The notes under the pieces are model-generated. The model ran no database searches and was not told the origin of the DNA. It saw nothing but the letters and a program-made list of their open reading frames with translations. A program made the position numbers and the translations under genes. From Bacteroides sp. (GTDB taxonomy: Bacteria > Bacteroidota > Bacteroidia > Bacteroidales > Bacteroidaceae), in NCBI GenBank assembly GCA_015060765.1, contig SUXW01000018.1:1-62976 (forward strand): a stretch of DNA of 62,976 nt, read 5' to 3'. Shown here one piece after another: positions 1 through 7,499 of this stretch. How positions within the stretch are numbered: position 1 is the stretch's first letter; the number at the start of each line of letters is the position of its first letter.

Positions 1-301
1 TAGCCTTCAAGTCAGCCCATGCTTCATCAGAGCAAGGCTTGTTGTCGTTCTTGTATTCTTCAGAAGTCCACCAAACGGTATCTTCGCTGGCTTCGTTCTT
101 TACGAAGAACTTATCTTTAGGTGAACGTCCGGTATAGATACCGGTCATCACGTTTACAGTGTCAAGTTCAGTCAACTGACCTTTTTCAAAACCTTCGAGA
201 CCAGCCTTAGTCTCTTCTTCAAACAATACTTCGTACGAGGGGTTGTGAAGGATTTCCTTCACGTCGGTAATTCCGTACTTACTTAAGTCCAAATTTGCCA
301 T
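1..301 (-). CDS. pckA: phosphoenolpyruvate carboxykinase (ATP), N-terminal part
   Basis: This gene runs off the left edge, so only the first 100 codons are present. The start is the ATG at 301. The N-terminus reads [17 protein letters not shown] and continues to the motif [18 protein letters not shown], which is characteristic of ATP-dependent PEP carboxykinase. The family interconverts oxaloacetate and phosphoenolpyruvate; in Bacteroides it mostly fixes CO2 from PEP towards succinate and yields ATP. The active-site kinase-1 and kinase-2 motifs lie outside the window. It is divergent from upp. The identification rests on N-terminal similarity only, but the match is close. Confidence 0.93.
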   Translation of the reverse strand, partial: MANLDLSKYGITDVKEILHNPSYEVLFEEETKAGLEGFEKGQLTELDTVNVMTGIYTGRSPKDKFFVKNEASEDTVWWTSEEYKNDNKPCSDEAWADLKA

Positions 302-396
302 TTTTTATAAAATAATTAAGTTATATATTATGTTATTTCATTCTTAAAATCTGTACCACTCCAACAAGTCCAACAAAGCCCTTGTTCAAGCCGATA

Positions 397-427
397 CAAA
401 ATTACTGCTTTATTTTAAAATAGAAAA
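397..427 (-). promoter_or_regulatory. candidate pckA promoter
   Basis: On the minus strand a perfect Bacteroides -7 box, TAATTTTG (397-404), follows a -33-like TTTT (424-427) at 19 nt spacing; the consensus -33 is TTTG. This would give a 5' untranslated leader of roughly 90 nt before the ATG at 301. The rest of the pckA-upp gap is AT-rich and nothing else was recognised in it. Confidence 0.5.
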
Positions 428-549
428 GATATTAGAGAAATAATTCCGTAATAGGCGAATATTTAAATTTGTGTAACAAAAATGCAATTCCCACTTTACA
501 ATTTTGAATTATTTTTGTTTCTTTGCATCATTACTATTAATTCGGTATT

Positions 550-1209
550 ATGAAAATCATCAATTTCAACGAGGGAAATTCCCTGCTCAACCAATATGTA
601 TCCGAATTACGGAGTACAGACATTCAGACCGACCGCATGCGATTCCGGAAGAATCTGGAAAGAATAGGAGAAATCATGGCTTACGAAATTAGCAAGAAAT
701 TGGATTATTCCATCAAAAACGTACAGACTCCTTTGGGTGTTGCTCCCGTCAGTACGCACGATGACTCCATGGTCATAGCTACCGTATTCCGAGCAGGCCT
801 GCCTCTTCATACCGGCTTCTTGAATATGTTCGACCGTGCCGACAATGCTTTTGTTTCGGCCTATCGCTATTATAAGGATAAGGAATGCCGACAACTGGAT
901 GTCCATATCGAATACATTGCCTCTCCCGACCTGAATGACAAGACATTGCTCATTGTCGACCCCATGCTTGCCACTGGCGAGAGTATGGAATTGGCCTGGA
1001 AAGCTTTCCTGACTAAAGGTACTCCCAGCAAGCTACACATAGCCTGTGTCATTGCCAGCCAACAAGGAGTAGACCATCTTGCCAAACTGTTCCCCGAAGA
1101 CGATGTCACTTTGTGGTGTGCCACCATCGACCCTGAACTCAATGAACGTTCATACATTGTTCCCGGACTGGGCGATGCAGGCGACCTGGCATTTGGTGGG
1201 AAACTATAA
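550..1209 (+). CDS. upp: uracil phosphoribosyltransferase
   Basis: A 219-residue protein that makes UMP from uracil and PRPP in the cytoplasm for pyrimidine salvage. The PRPP-binding loop LLIVDPMLATG is at residues 133-143. The C-terminus GLGDAGDLAFGG (about 206-217) is the uracil-binding segment typical of Upp. Length is close to the usual 208-220. It is monocistronic and diverges from pckA. Downstream it faces korB, with a decayed accessory remnant between them. The ATG at 550 gives the full family N-terminus. Confidence 0.97.
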   Translation: MKIINFNEGNSLLNQYVSELRSTDIQTDRMRFRKNLERIGEIMAYEISKKLDYSIKNVQTPLGVAPVSTHDDSMVIATVFRAGLPLHTGFLNMFDRADNAFVSAYRYYKDKECRQLDVHIEYIASPDLNDKTLLIVDPMLATGESMELAWKAFLTKGTPSKLHIACVIASQQGVDHLAKLFPEDDVTLWCATIDPELNERSYIVPGLGDAGDLAFGGKL

Positions 1210-1222
1210 GTCGCCATTTTTG

Positions 1223-1251
1223 GGTAGTACCCGTTAGTGACGGCTATTAGT
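1223..1251 (+). repeat. left copy of 29-bp imperfect direct repeat
   Basis: This stretch, starting GGTAGTACCCGTTAG, matches 1836-1864 at 27 of 29 positions. The two copies bracket the cassette remnant in the upp-korB gap, which suggests they mark the edges of the inserted DNA or a duplicated terminator. Confidence 0.6.
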
Positions 1252-1459
1252 TGTTAGTTGCGAGCTATTTCTTGATATTCGCAGCTAGTGGCATCAAGTT
1301 GCAGAGAAGGACACAAAATTACATCGAAATTTATAAGGAATTATAGCATTACATGTTTTCTGATGGAAAACTTGACTATTCCTAAGCGGACTGACTTGTT
1401 GTCGGGTACCAGCTCCCTTACACATGCCAGCATGTAGGTAAGTTAAGGGCTTATAAAAT

Positions 1460-1516
1460 AAACGGTCGGTTTGCGGGGAAGAAACCGTCGGTTTACGGCC
1501 GCTAAACGGTCGGTTT
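1460..1516 (-). repeat. three 22-bp-phased iterons in the remnant
   Basis: Three 13-bp units (AAACGGTCGGTTT, AAACCGTCGGTTT, AAACGGTCGGTTT) start at 1460, 1482 and 1504, exactly 22 bp apart. They are the reverse complement of the iteron set at 59666-59722. The middle unit is a perfect palindrome around one base. Confidence 0.85.
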
Positions 1517-1537
1517 GTTTTTCTCTTTCCGTACTGC

Positions 1538-1686
1538 TTCGTCAAGTTCGTCAAGTTCGACGGCTGTTTTATAACTTTTATTTGTGTATTACATATTTAA
1601 AATATATTCAATTACAAAAATTATATATCATTATAATGTATATAAAAAGTTTCGCCAAGTCCGTCGAACTTGACGAACTTGACGAA
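1538..1686. repeat. 26-bp inverted repeat, remnant copy
   Basis: Arms 1538-1563 and 1661-1686 are perfect reverse complements with a 97-nt AT-rich spacer. Each arm contains GTCAAGTTC twice in tandem. The whole element corresponds to 59092-59241 in opposite orientation. Confidence 0.88.
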
Positions 1687-1820
1687 ATCAACTTTTTAAA
1701 GTTCCAGTTTGCTTTGATCTGGTCCACTTCTTGGTCGGTCATCGTCACGATTTTCTCCAGGCATATCAGTCCCGACAGACGGGTACAGTCCTGGGGTAAG
1801 CATCCGATAAAGTACATAAT

Positions 1821-1859
1821 TAGCCGCCACTAACAGGTAGTATCCGTTAGTGGCGGCTA
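1821..1859. terminator. 14-bp perfect hairpin at the korB 3' side
   Basis: TAGCCGCCACTAAC (1821-1834) and its reverse complement (1846-1859) flank an 11-nt loop. It lies 26 nt beyond the korB stop and could terminate korB. Its right arm and loop are part of the 29-bp repeat also seen at 1223-1251, so it may instead belong to the insertion boundary. Confidence 0.5.
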
Positions 1860-1864
1860 TTAGT
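1836..1864 (+). repeat. right copy of 29-bp imperfect direct repeat
   Basis: This is the partner of 1223-1251 with two mismatches. It lies on the korB side of the cassette remnant. Confidence 0.6.
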
Positions 1865-1884
1865 ATGTTAACTACCCATGAAGA

Positions 1885-2889
1885 TTATTTCACCTCCCAA
1901 GTATCGTTGGTCAGCAACAATTCTTCAAAGTTATGGTAATTCTTTTGGGATGAAATTTCTTCCAATTGCGCATACACACCGTCATCGTAAGTAGGAGCTT
2001 CTACATCGCGGATAACACCGAGTGCTATCGGGAAATCAGGACCCTGCATCAAAGCCAACTTCAATTGGAGGGTATTGTCTTCGCAATGAGCATCGTGTAC
2101 CAAAATATCCTTTTCAGTAATACCGTTTTCGCCCAACTTCACTACCTTCAAACCGAAACCTTCCTGCATCAAACCGAACTCATTGTTCTCGCCGAACAAC
2201 ATCGGTTTACCGTGTTCCAGATAGATAGCGTTCTTGGCACGACCTTCCTTGGTATATACCGATTCGTGCGTACCGTGATTGAAGATGACACAATTCTGCA
2301 AAATTTCACAAACCGATGCACCCTTGTGGTTGTAAGCGGCCTTCAGGATGTCCACTGTACCGGCTGCATCCGTCGCCACGGCACGGGCAAAGAAGTGACC
2401 GCGTGCACCGAAGCACAATTCGGCTGGACAAAACGGATCTTCTACTGTACCATAAGGAGACGACTTGCTGACAAAACCACGCGGAGAAGTCGGCGAATAC
2501 TGTCCTTTGGTCAAACCATAGATACGGTTATTGAGCAGAATCATGTTCAAGTTAATGTTACGACGATTGGCATGGATGAAGTGATTGCCACCGATAGCGA
2601 GACCGTCGCCATCGCCCGACACCTGCCATACGGTAAGGTTCGGATTGGCTACCTTGCAACCGGTAGCGATAGCTGCCGAACGGCCGTGGATGGTGTTCAT
2701 GCCATACGTATTCATATAGTGAGGCAAACGGCTGGAGCATCCGATACCCGAAATGACGGCGATATCCCAAGGAGCCACACCGATTTCTGCCATTGCCTTG
2801 TGCAGTGAAGCCAAGAAGAAGTGGTCACCGCAACCCGGACACCAACGAGGTTGTCCTTTCTTATAGTCTTTTGCTGTAAATTCGCACAT
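1885..2889 (-). CDS. korB: 2-oxoacid:ferredoxin oxidoreductase, beta subunit
   Basis: A 334-residue TPP-binding beta subunit. With KorA it oxidatively decarboxylates a 2-oxoacid, probably 2-oxoglutarate, to the acyl-CoA and reduces ferredoxin. CPGCGDH is at 17-23, the TPP/Mg motif GDGDGLAIGGNH at about 92-103, and NNRIYGLTKGQ follows at about 120-130. It follows korA by 11 nt, so the two are surely co-transcribed. The substrate (2-oxoglutarate versus pyruvate or branched-chain acids) cannot be settled from sequence alone. The gene symbol follows common usage for this two-subunit arrangement. Confidence 0.92.
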   Translation of the reverse strand: MCEFTAKDYKKGQPRWCPGCGDHFFLASLHKAMAEIGVAPWDIAVISGIGCSSRLPHYMNTYGMNTIHGRSAAIATGCKVANPNLTVWQVSGDGDGLAIGGNHFIHANRRNINLNMILLNNRIYGLTKGQYSPTSPRGFVSKSSPYGTVEDPFCPAELCFGARGHFFARAVATDAAGTVDILKAAYNHKGASVCEILQNCVIFNHGTHESVYTKEGRAKNAIYLEHGKPMLFGENNEFGLMQEGFGLKVVKLGENGITEKDILVHDAHCEDNTLQLKLALMQGPDFPIALGVIRDVEAPTYDDGVYAQLEEISSQKNYHNFEELLLTNDTWEVK

Positions 2890-2900
2890 ACGCTTTCTTT

Positions 2901-4745
2901 TTATTTGTTCAAGATTTCGGTGAAGGCACTTACCAGTTCGTTTACAACAAACGGCTGACCCTTTACTTCATTATATTGATAGGGAACGAAACCATCTACC
3001 TTCATACGCAAGTAGCCTGCAAACTGTCCCATGTTCTGTTCGGCAACCACTACCTTCGGATACTTCTTCATCACTTCGGCTGTATTCTTGGGCAACGGAT
3101 TGATGAATTTGAAGTGAGCCAATGCTACCTTCTTACCTGCAGCACGCATTTCGTCCATCGCAGCATGGAGGTGTCCGTATGTACCACCGAAACCTACAAT
3201 CAGCAATTCGGCATCATCCTTATCGCCTTCTACCACTACATCGGGTACCTGAATCTTGTCAATCTTCTGTTGACGGAGTTGAGTCATCAAATGATGGTTC
3301 TCTGGATTAGTCGAGATAGCACCGGTTGCATTGTCTTTTTCCAAACCACCGAGGATATGGGTGAAACCTTCCTGACCAGGGATAGCCCAATAGCGTACAC
3401 CGTCTTCGTTACGCTGGTAAGGTGTCCATGTACCTTTCAATTCGACAGGGACATAAGGAGGATTGATAGCTGGATAGTCGGCCAATTTCGGAAGTTTCCA
3501 TGCAGCCGAGCCATTAGCTACAAACGCATCGGTGAGAAGCACCACCGGAGTCATGTGTTCGAGTGCCATTTTTGAAGCTTCGAAAGCGGCTTCAAAACAA
3601 TCGGTAGGCGATGTAGCTGCCAATACCGGCATCGGACTTTCACCGTTACGACCGAACAATACCTGCAACAGGTCGGTCTGCTCACTCTTGGTAGGAAGAC
3701 CGGTAGCCGGTCCACCACGCTGTACATCGAGCACCACCAATGGGAGTTCCATAATCACAGCCAAGTTCATGGCTTCCGATTTCAGACAGATACCTGGGCC
3801 TGAAGTGGAAGTCACCGCCAAAGCACCTGCATAAGAAGCACCTACGGCCGATGCACAACCGGCAATTTCGTCTTCACACTGAACGGTTACCACACCCAAA
3901 GACTTGTGTTTGGACAGTTCGTGAAGTACATCGGTTGCCGGAGTGATGGGATAAGAACCCAAATAAAGTTTCAAACCAGCCTTTTCAGCTGCAGCGATGA
4001 AACCGTATGCAGTAGCCTTGTTACCCGTAATATCCATATATTTACCCGGGTTCACGGTCTTGCTTTCTATTCTATAGGTATGAGCTACACTGGAGTGTGT
4101 ATTGTGACCATAGTCATAACCGGCATGAATTACCTTGATATTAGCTTCGGCTATAGCCGGTTTCTTGGCAAACTTCTCGCGCAAGAAGTTTTCGGCAATA
4201 GTCAGATCGCGGTTGAACAACCAACATACCAACCCCAATGCAAACATGTTACGGCATTTCAGCATCGACTTATTGTCCATGCCACTATCGGCCAAACAAT
4301 CCTTCACCATCTGCGAGATAGGTGCAGCAATCACATCATTCTTGATACCCATCTCTTCAATGGGGTTGTCAGTCTTGAAAGCGGCCTTTTCCAAATCTGA
4401 TTTCTGGAAACAATCTGTATCAATGATGATGCAAGCGGTAGACTTGGCAAACTTATACTGAGTCTTGAGTGCAGCTGCATTCATAGCCACAAGTACATCG
4501 CACTGGTCGCCTGGAGTAAAGACTTTATCGGCACCGATATGTACCTGGAAACCCGATACACCTGTCAACGAACCTTGCGGAGCACGGATATCTGCCGGAT
4601 AATCGGGGAATGTACTGATGTCATTTCCCACCGTAGCCGAAATTGTAGAGAAAAGATTACCGGCCAACTGCATACCATCTCCCGAGTCGCCGGAGAAACG
4701 AACCACTACCTGGTCCAGTTCCTTGACTATCATTTTTTCTGCCAT
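2901..4745 (-). CDS. korA: 2-oxoacid:acceptor oxidoreductase, fused gamma-alpha subunit
   Basis: A 614-residue fusion. The N-terminal third is the gamma domain (FSGDSGDGMQLAGNLF at about 13-28). From about residue 245 it is the pyrimidine-binding alpha domain (LGSYPITPATDVLHEL, then QRGGPATGLPTKSEQTDLLQ), followed by the transketolase C-terminal-like domain. Together with KorB it forms the complete enzyme without a separate gamma gene, which is usual in Bacteroidetes. It is the first gene of the korAB operon and its ATG is at 4745. Confidence 0.93.
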   Translation of the reverse strand: MAEKMIVKELDQVVVRFSGDSGDGMQLAGNLFSTISATVGNDISTFPDYPADIRAPQGSLTGVSGFQVHIGADKVFTPGDQCDVLVAMNAAALKTQYKFAKSTACIIIDTDCFQKSDLEKAAFKTDNPIEEMGIKNDVIAAPISQMVKDCLADSGMDNKSMLKCRNMFALGLVCWLFNRDLTIAENFLREKFAKKPAIAEANIKVIHAGYDYGHNTHSSVAHTYRIESKTVNPGKYMDITGNKATAYGFIAAAEKAGLKLYLGSYPITPATDVLHELSKHKSLGVVTVQCEDEIAGCASAVGASYAGALAVTSTSGPGICLKSEAMNLAVIMELPLVVLDVQRGGPATGLPTKSEQTDLLQVLFGRNGESPMPVLAATSPTDCFEAAFEASKMALEHMTPVVLLTDAFVANGSAAWKLPKLADYPAINPPYVPVELKGTWTPYQRNEDGVRYWAIPGQEGFTHILGGLEKDNATGAISTNPENHHLMTQLRQQKIDKIQVPDVVVEGDKDDAELLIVGFGGTYGHLHAAMDEMRAAGKKVALAHFKFINPLPKNTAEVMKKYPKVVVAEQNMGQFAGYLRMKVDGFVPYQYNEVKGQPFVVNELVSAFTEILNK

Positions 4746-4784
4746 AACTTATAATTTAGTGTTATATCGTTAATATTAATGCCA

Positions 4785-4816
4785 CAAAGTTCGCAAAGTT
4801 CCACCAAATAAACAAA
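4785..4816 (-). promoter_or_regulatory. candidate korAB promoter
   Basis: On the minus strand TTTG (4813-4816) is followed after 20 nt by GAACTTTG (4785-4792), one base off the TAnnTTTG -7 consensus. GAACTTTG is tandemly repeated there (GAACTTTGCGAACTTTG), so a second register is possible. Confidence 0.45.
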
Positions 4817-4892
4817 TATTCTTGCAATAAAGTAGTATATTCTTATATAAATATGCAACAATACGAATATTCATCTATTTTTTATGCTCTTT

Positions 4893-4924
4893 GTTGGCAG
4901 ATAAAACAAAAAGGAGTACCTTTG
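4893..4924 (+). promoter_or_regulatory. candidate tRNA-Arg promoter
   Basis: A perfect -7 box TACCTTTG (4917-4924) lies 17 nt upstream of the tRNA 5' end. GTTG at 4893-4896, 20 nt further upstream, is an imperfect -33 element. Confidence 0.6.
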
Positions 4925-4941
4925 TGTCGCTTTATATAGGC

Positions 4942-5013
4942 GGCCTTGTAGTTCAACGGATAGAATAGAAGTTTCCTAAACTTTAGATAGGGGTTCGATT
5001 CCCCTCGGGGCTA
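4942..5013 (+). tRNA. tRNA-Arg (anticodon CCT)
   Basis: A complete 72-nt cloverleaf without encoded CCA. The acceptor arms are GGCCTTG and CGGGGCT, with one terminal G-U pair. The D stem is GTTC/GAAT and the anticodon stem GAAGT/ACTTT, with loop TTCCTAA placing CCT at positions 34-36. The T arm is AGGGG-TTCGATT-CCCCT, and the discriminator is A at 5013. It reads the AGG codon. The 358-bp korA-kbl gap contains this tRNA and its promoter; I see no other element there. Confidence 0.93.
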
Positions 5014-5103
5014 CAAACGATAGGTTTATCTGTTCAAAAAGATACGTATCATTCAATCAAATAACACGTATCTTCTTCAATTAATTCTATCCCAATACCA
5101 TAC

Positions 5104-6294
5104 TTATTGGATTACCCCAAGCTCCTTACCTACTTTAATAAACGCGGCAATGGCCTTGTCCAAATGTTCGCGTTCGTGACCAGCCGAGAGTTGCACACGG
5201 ATACGGGCTTGTCCCTTCGGAACTACCGGATAGTAGAAACCCGTTACATAAATACCCTCTTCCTGCATCTTGGCGGCAAAATCCTGCGAAAGCTTTGCAT
5301 CATAAAGCATCACGGCACAAATGGCACTTTGTGTGGGCTTGATATCGAAACCAGCAGCCAACATCCGATCGCGGAAATATGCCACGTTTTCCATCAACTT
5401 ATCATGAAGAGCATTGCTCTCCTTCAGCATCTTGAACATCTCAATGCTGGCGCCCACAATGGAAGGAGCCACTGAATTGGAGAACAGATAAGGACGGGAG
5501 CGTTGGCGAAGCATGTCGATGATTTCTTTTCTACCGGTAGTGAAACCACCCATAGCACCACCAAAGGCTTTACCTAATGTACCGGTGAAGATATCCACAC
5601 GTCCGTATACATCAAACTGCTCGGCCACACCGTGACCGGTAGGACCTACTACACCAGCCGAGTGCGACTCGTCTACCATTACCAATGCATCGTACTTTTC
5701 AGCCAAGTCACAAATCTTGTCCATTGGAGCTACATTGCCGTCCATCGAGAATACACCGTCGGTCACAATGATGCGATGACGTTGTGCCTGAGCTTCCTGC
5801 AAACATTTCTCCAGTTCGGCCATATCAGCATTAGCATAACGATACCGCTTGGCCTTGCAAAGACGCACACCGTCGATGATGGAAGCATGGTTCAATGCAT
5901 CCGATATAATGGCATCTTCTTCGGTAAACAAAGGTTCGAACACCCCACCATTGGCATCAAAACAAGCAGCATACAAAATGGTATCCTCGGTCTTGAAATA
6001 ATCTGCGATAGCCGCTTCGAGTTGCTTGTGCAAATCTTGTGTACCACAGATGAATCGTACGGACGACATGCCGTAACCGTGACTGTCCATTGCCGACTTG
6101 GCAGCCTCAACCAAACGTTTATTGTCGGCCAATCCCAAATAGTTGTTGGCACAGAAATTCAACACCGGTTGACCGGCATTCACCTTGATATCGGCACGCT
6201 GGGGAGTTGTAATGATACGTTCGTTCTTGTACAACCCAGCTGCTTTGATATTTTCGAGTTCCTGCGCAAGGAACTCCTTCATTTTACCATACAT
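5104..6294 (-). CDS. kbl: glycine C-acetyltransferase (2-amino-3-ketobutyrate CoA ligase)
   Basis: A 396-residue PLP enzyme of the alpha-oxoamine synthase family. It cleaves 2-amino-3-ketobutyrate with CoA to glycine and acetyl-CoA, the second step of threonine degradation. VDESHSAG is at about 207-214 (cofactor Asp) and TGTLGKAFGGAMGG at about 237-250 carries the Schiff-base Lys (K242). It lies 21 nt downstream of tdh, whose product it consumes, which settles its identity over other alpha-oxoamine synthases. Confidence 0.95.
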   Translation of the reverse strand: MYGKMKEFLAQELENIKAAGLYKNERIITTPQRADIKVNAGQPVLNFCANNYLGLADNKRLVEAAKSAMDSHGYGMSSVRFICGTQDLHKQLEAAIADYFKTEDTILYAACFDANGGVFEPLFTEEDAIISDALNHASIIDGVRLCKAKRYRYANADMAELEKCLQEAQAQRHRIIVTDGVFSMDGNVAPMDKICDLAEKYDALVMVDESHSAGVVGPTGHGVAEQFDVYGRVDIFTGTLGKAFGGAMGGFTTGRKEIIDMLRQRSRPYLFSNSVAPSIVGASIEMFKMLKESNALHDKLMENVAYFRDRMLAAGFDIKPTQSAICAVMLYDAKLSQDFAAKMQEEGIYVTGFYYPVVPKGQARIRVQLSAGHEREHLDKAIAAFIKVGKELGVIQ

Positions 6295-6315
6295 AATTCT
6301 TATGTGATTTTATGA

Positions 6316-7341
6316 TTATTCCCAATCCAAAATTACTTTACCGCATTGTCCGGATTCCATTACGTCGAAACCTTTCTGAAATTCGGCTATCGGGAAGTGA
6401 TGAGTGATAACCGGCGACAAGTCGAGACCCGAAATCAGCATTTGCTGCATCTTGTACCAAGTTTCCCACATTTCGCGGCCATAAATTCCCTTGATGGTCA
6501 GCGCCTTGAAAATGATTTCACTCCAGTCTACCGTTGTAGTTGGGGGAAGGATACCCAATTGGGCTATCTTGGAACCGTTGTACATATTAGCCACCATATC
6601 GCGGAAAGCTACCGGCGAACCCGACATTTCCAATCCTACATCGAAACCACGCATACCCAATTTCTCCATAGCACCGGCAACGGTTTCTCCTTTTGCTGCA
6701 TTGACCGTAATAGTAGCACCCATCTTCTTGGCAATGTCCAGACGATAGTCGCTGAGGTCGGTCACCACTACATTCTTGGCACCGGCAAAGCGTGCAATGG
6801 CAGTAGCCATCGTTCCAATCAATCCGGCACCGGTAATAAGTACGTCTTCACCAAGTAACGGAAAAGAAAGGGCTGTATGGGTAGCATTACCAAACGGGTC
6901 CATAATAGCAGCCATATCATCCGAGATACGGTCGTCCAACTTTACTACGTTCGATTCGGGAATACAGAGATATTCGGCAAAAGCACCATCACGGTTCACC
7001 CCTACACCGATGCTATTTTCACAAATGTGTTGCAAGCCACGTCGACAGTTACGACAATGCCCGCAGGCGATGTGTCCTTCACCTGTTACACGGTCGCCCA
7101 CCTGAATATTACGCACACCCGGTCCTACTTCGGCTACTACGCCCACATATTCATGACCGATGGTCATAGGGGTCTTGATGGTTTTCTGACTCCATTCATC
7201 CCACTTGTAAATATGCAAGTCGGTACCACAAATGGCCGTTTTCTTGATCTTGATGAGTACATCGTTCACTCCCACTTCAGGAATTGGAACATCCTGCATC
7301 CAAATGCCCTTTAGAGGCTGGGTCTTGACTAAAGCTTTCAT
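6316..7341 (-). CDS. tdh: L-threonine 3-dehydrogenase
   Basis: A 341-residue zinc-dependent medium-chain dehydrogenase that oxidises L-threonine to 2-amino-3-ketobutyrate with NAD. Catalytic zinc ligands are C38 and H63-E64 ([15 protein letters not shown]). The structural zinc Cys cluster is at about 93, 96, 99 and 107 ([17 protein letters not shown]). The Rossmann motif ITGAGLIG is near 169-176. It forms an operon with kbl. The start ATG at 7341 is standard. Confidence 0.96.
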   Translation of the reverse strand: MKALVKTQPLKGIWMQDVPIPEVGVNDVLIKIKKTAICGTDLHIYKWDEWSQKTIKTPMTIGHEYVGVVAEVGPGVRNIQVGDRVTGEGHIACGHCRNCRRGLQHICENSIGVGVNRDGAFAEYLCIPESNVVKLDDRISDDMAAIMDPFGNATHTALSFPLLGEDVLITGAGLIGTMATAIARFAGAKNVVVTDLSDYRLDIAKKMGATITVNAAKGETVAGAMEKLGMRGFDVGLEMSGSPVAFRDMVANMYNGSKIAQLGILPPTTTVDWSEIIFKALTIKGIYGREMWETWYKMQQMLISGLDLSPVITHHFPIAEFQKGFDVMESGQCGKVILDWE

Positions 7342-7447
7342 ACTTTACAATTTAACACAAGTCATTACTTCGTTAATTCTATACTAACGGACAAATATAC
7401 AAAAAATCGATTATATCTTTTATTTTACCGTACATTTTGTAAATAAA

Positions 7448-7477
7448 AAAGGCTTCCCTCAATTGAGAGAAGCCCTT
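7448..7477 (-). terminator. rho-independent terminator of secDF
   Basis: A 10-bp stem with one mismatch (7451-7460 with 7465-7474, loop AATT) is followed on the minus strand by a T-run. It lies 25 nt past the secDF stop. Confidence 0.85.
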
Positions 7478-7499
7478 CTATAATTAAAATGACCTTGAA

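Larger units (their letters stand above)
1341..1792 (-). pseudogene. decayed fragment of the VirE / HU / S24 accessory cassette
   Basis: The 675-bp upp-korB gap holds no intact gene. Read on the minus strand it contains four pieces of the cassette that is intact at 57-61 kb. About 1687-1792 is two short VirE pieces (CTRLSG joined to LICLEKIVTMTDQEVDQIKA and the C-terminal NWNF). 1538-1686 is the long inverted repeat and 1460-1516 the triple iteron. About 1381-1443 is the middle of the HU-like gene. 1341-1382 encodes GIVKFSIRKHVML, the exact tail of the S24 repressor. DUF4248, the amidase and smalltalk are missing. The repressor tail runs parallel to HU here but convergent to it in the intact copy, so the donor was a rearranged or different cassette. 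Homology is direct from sequence; the history is inferred. Confidence 0.88.

Noticed and set aside
302..549. Riboswitch or small RNA in the pckA-upp gap
   Set aside because: A few weak pairings occur in the pckA leader, but no known riboswitch core or terminator pair could be recognised.
1471..1833. Open frame on the plus strand within the upp-korB gap
   Set aside because: It runs antisense to the VirE and HU fragments of the relic and through the inverted repeat, so it is not a separate gene.
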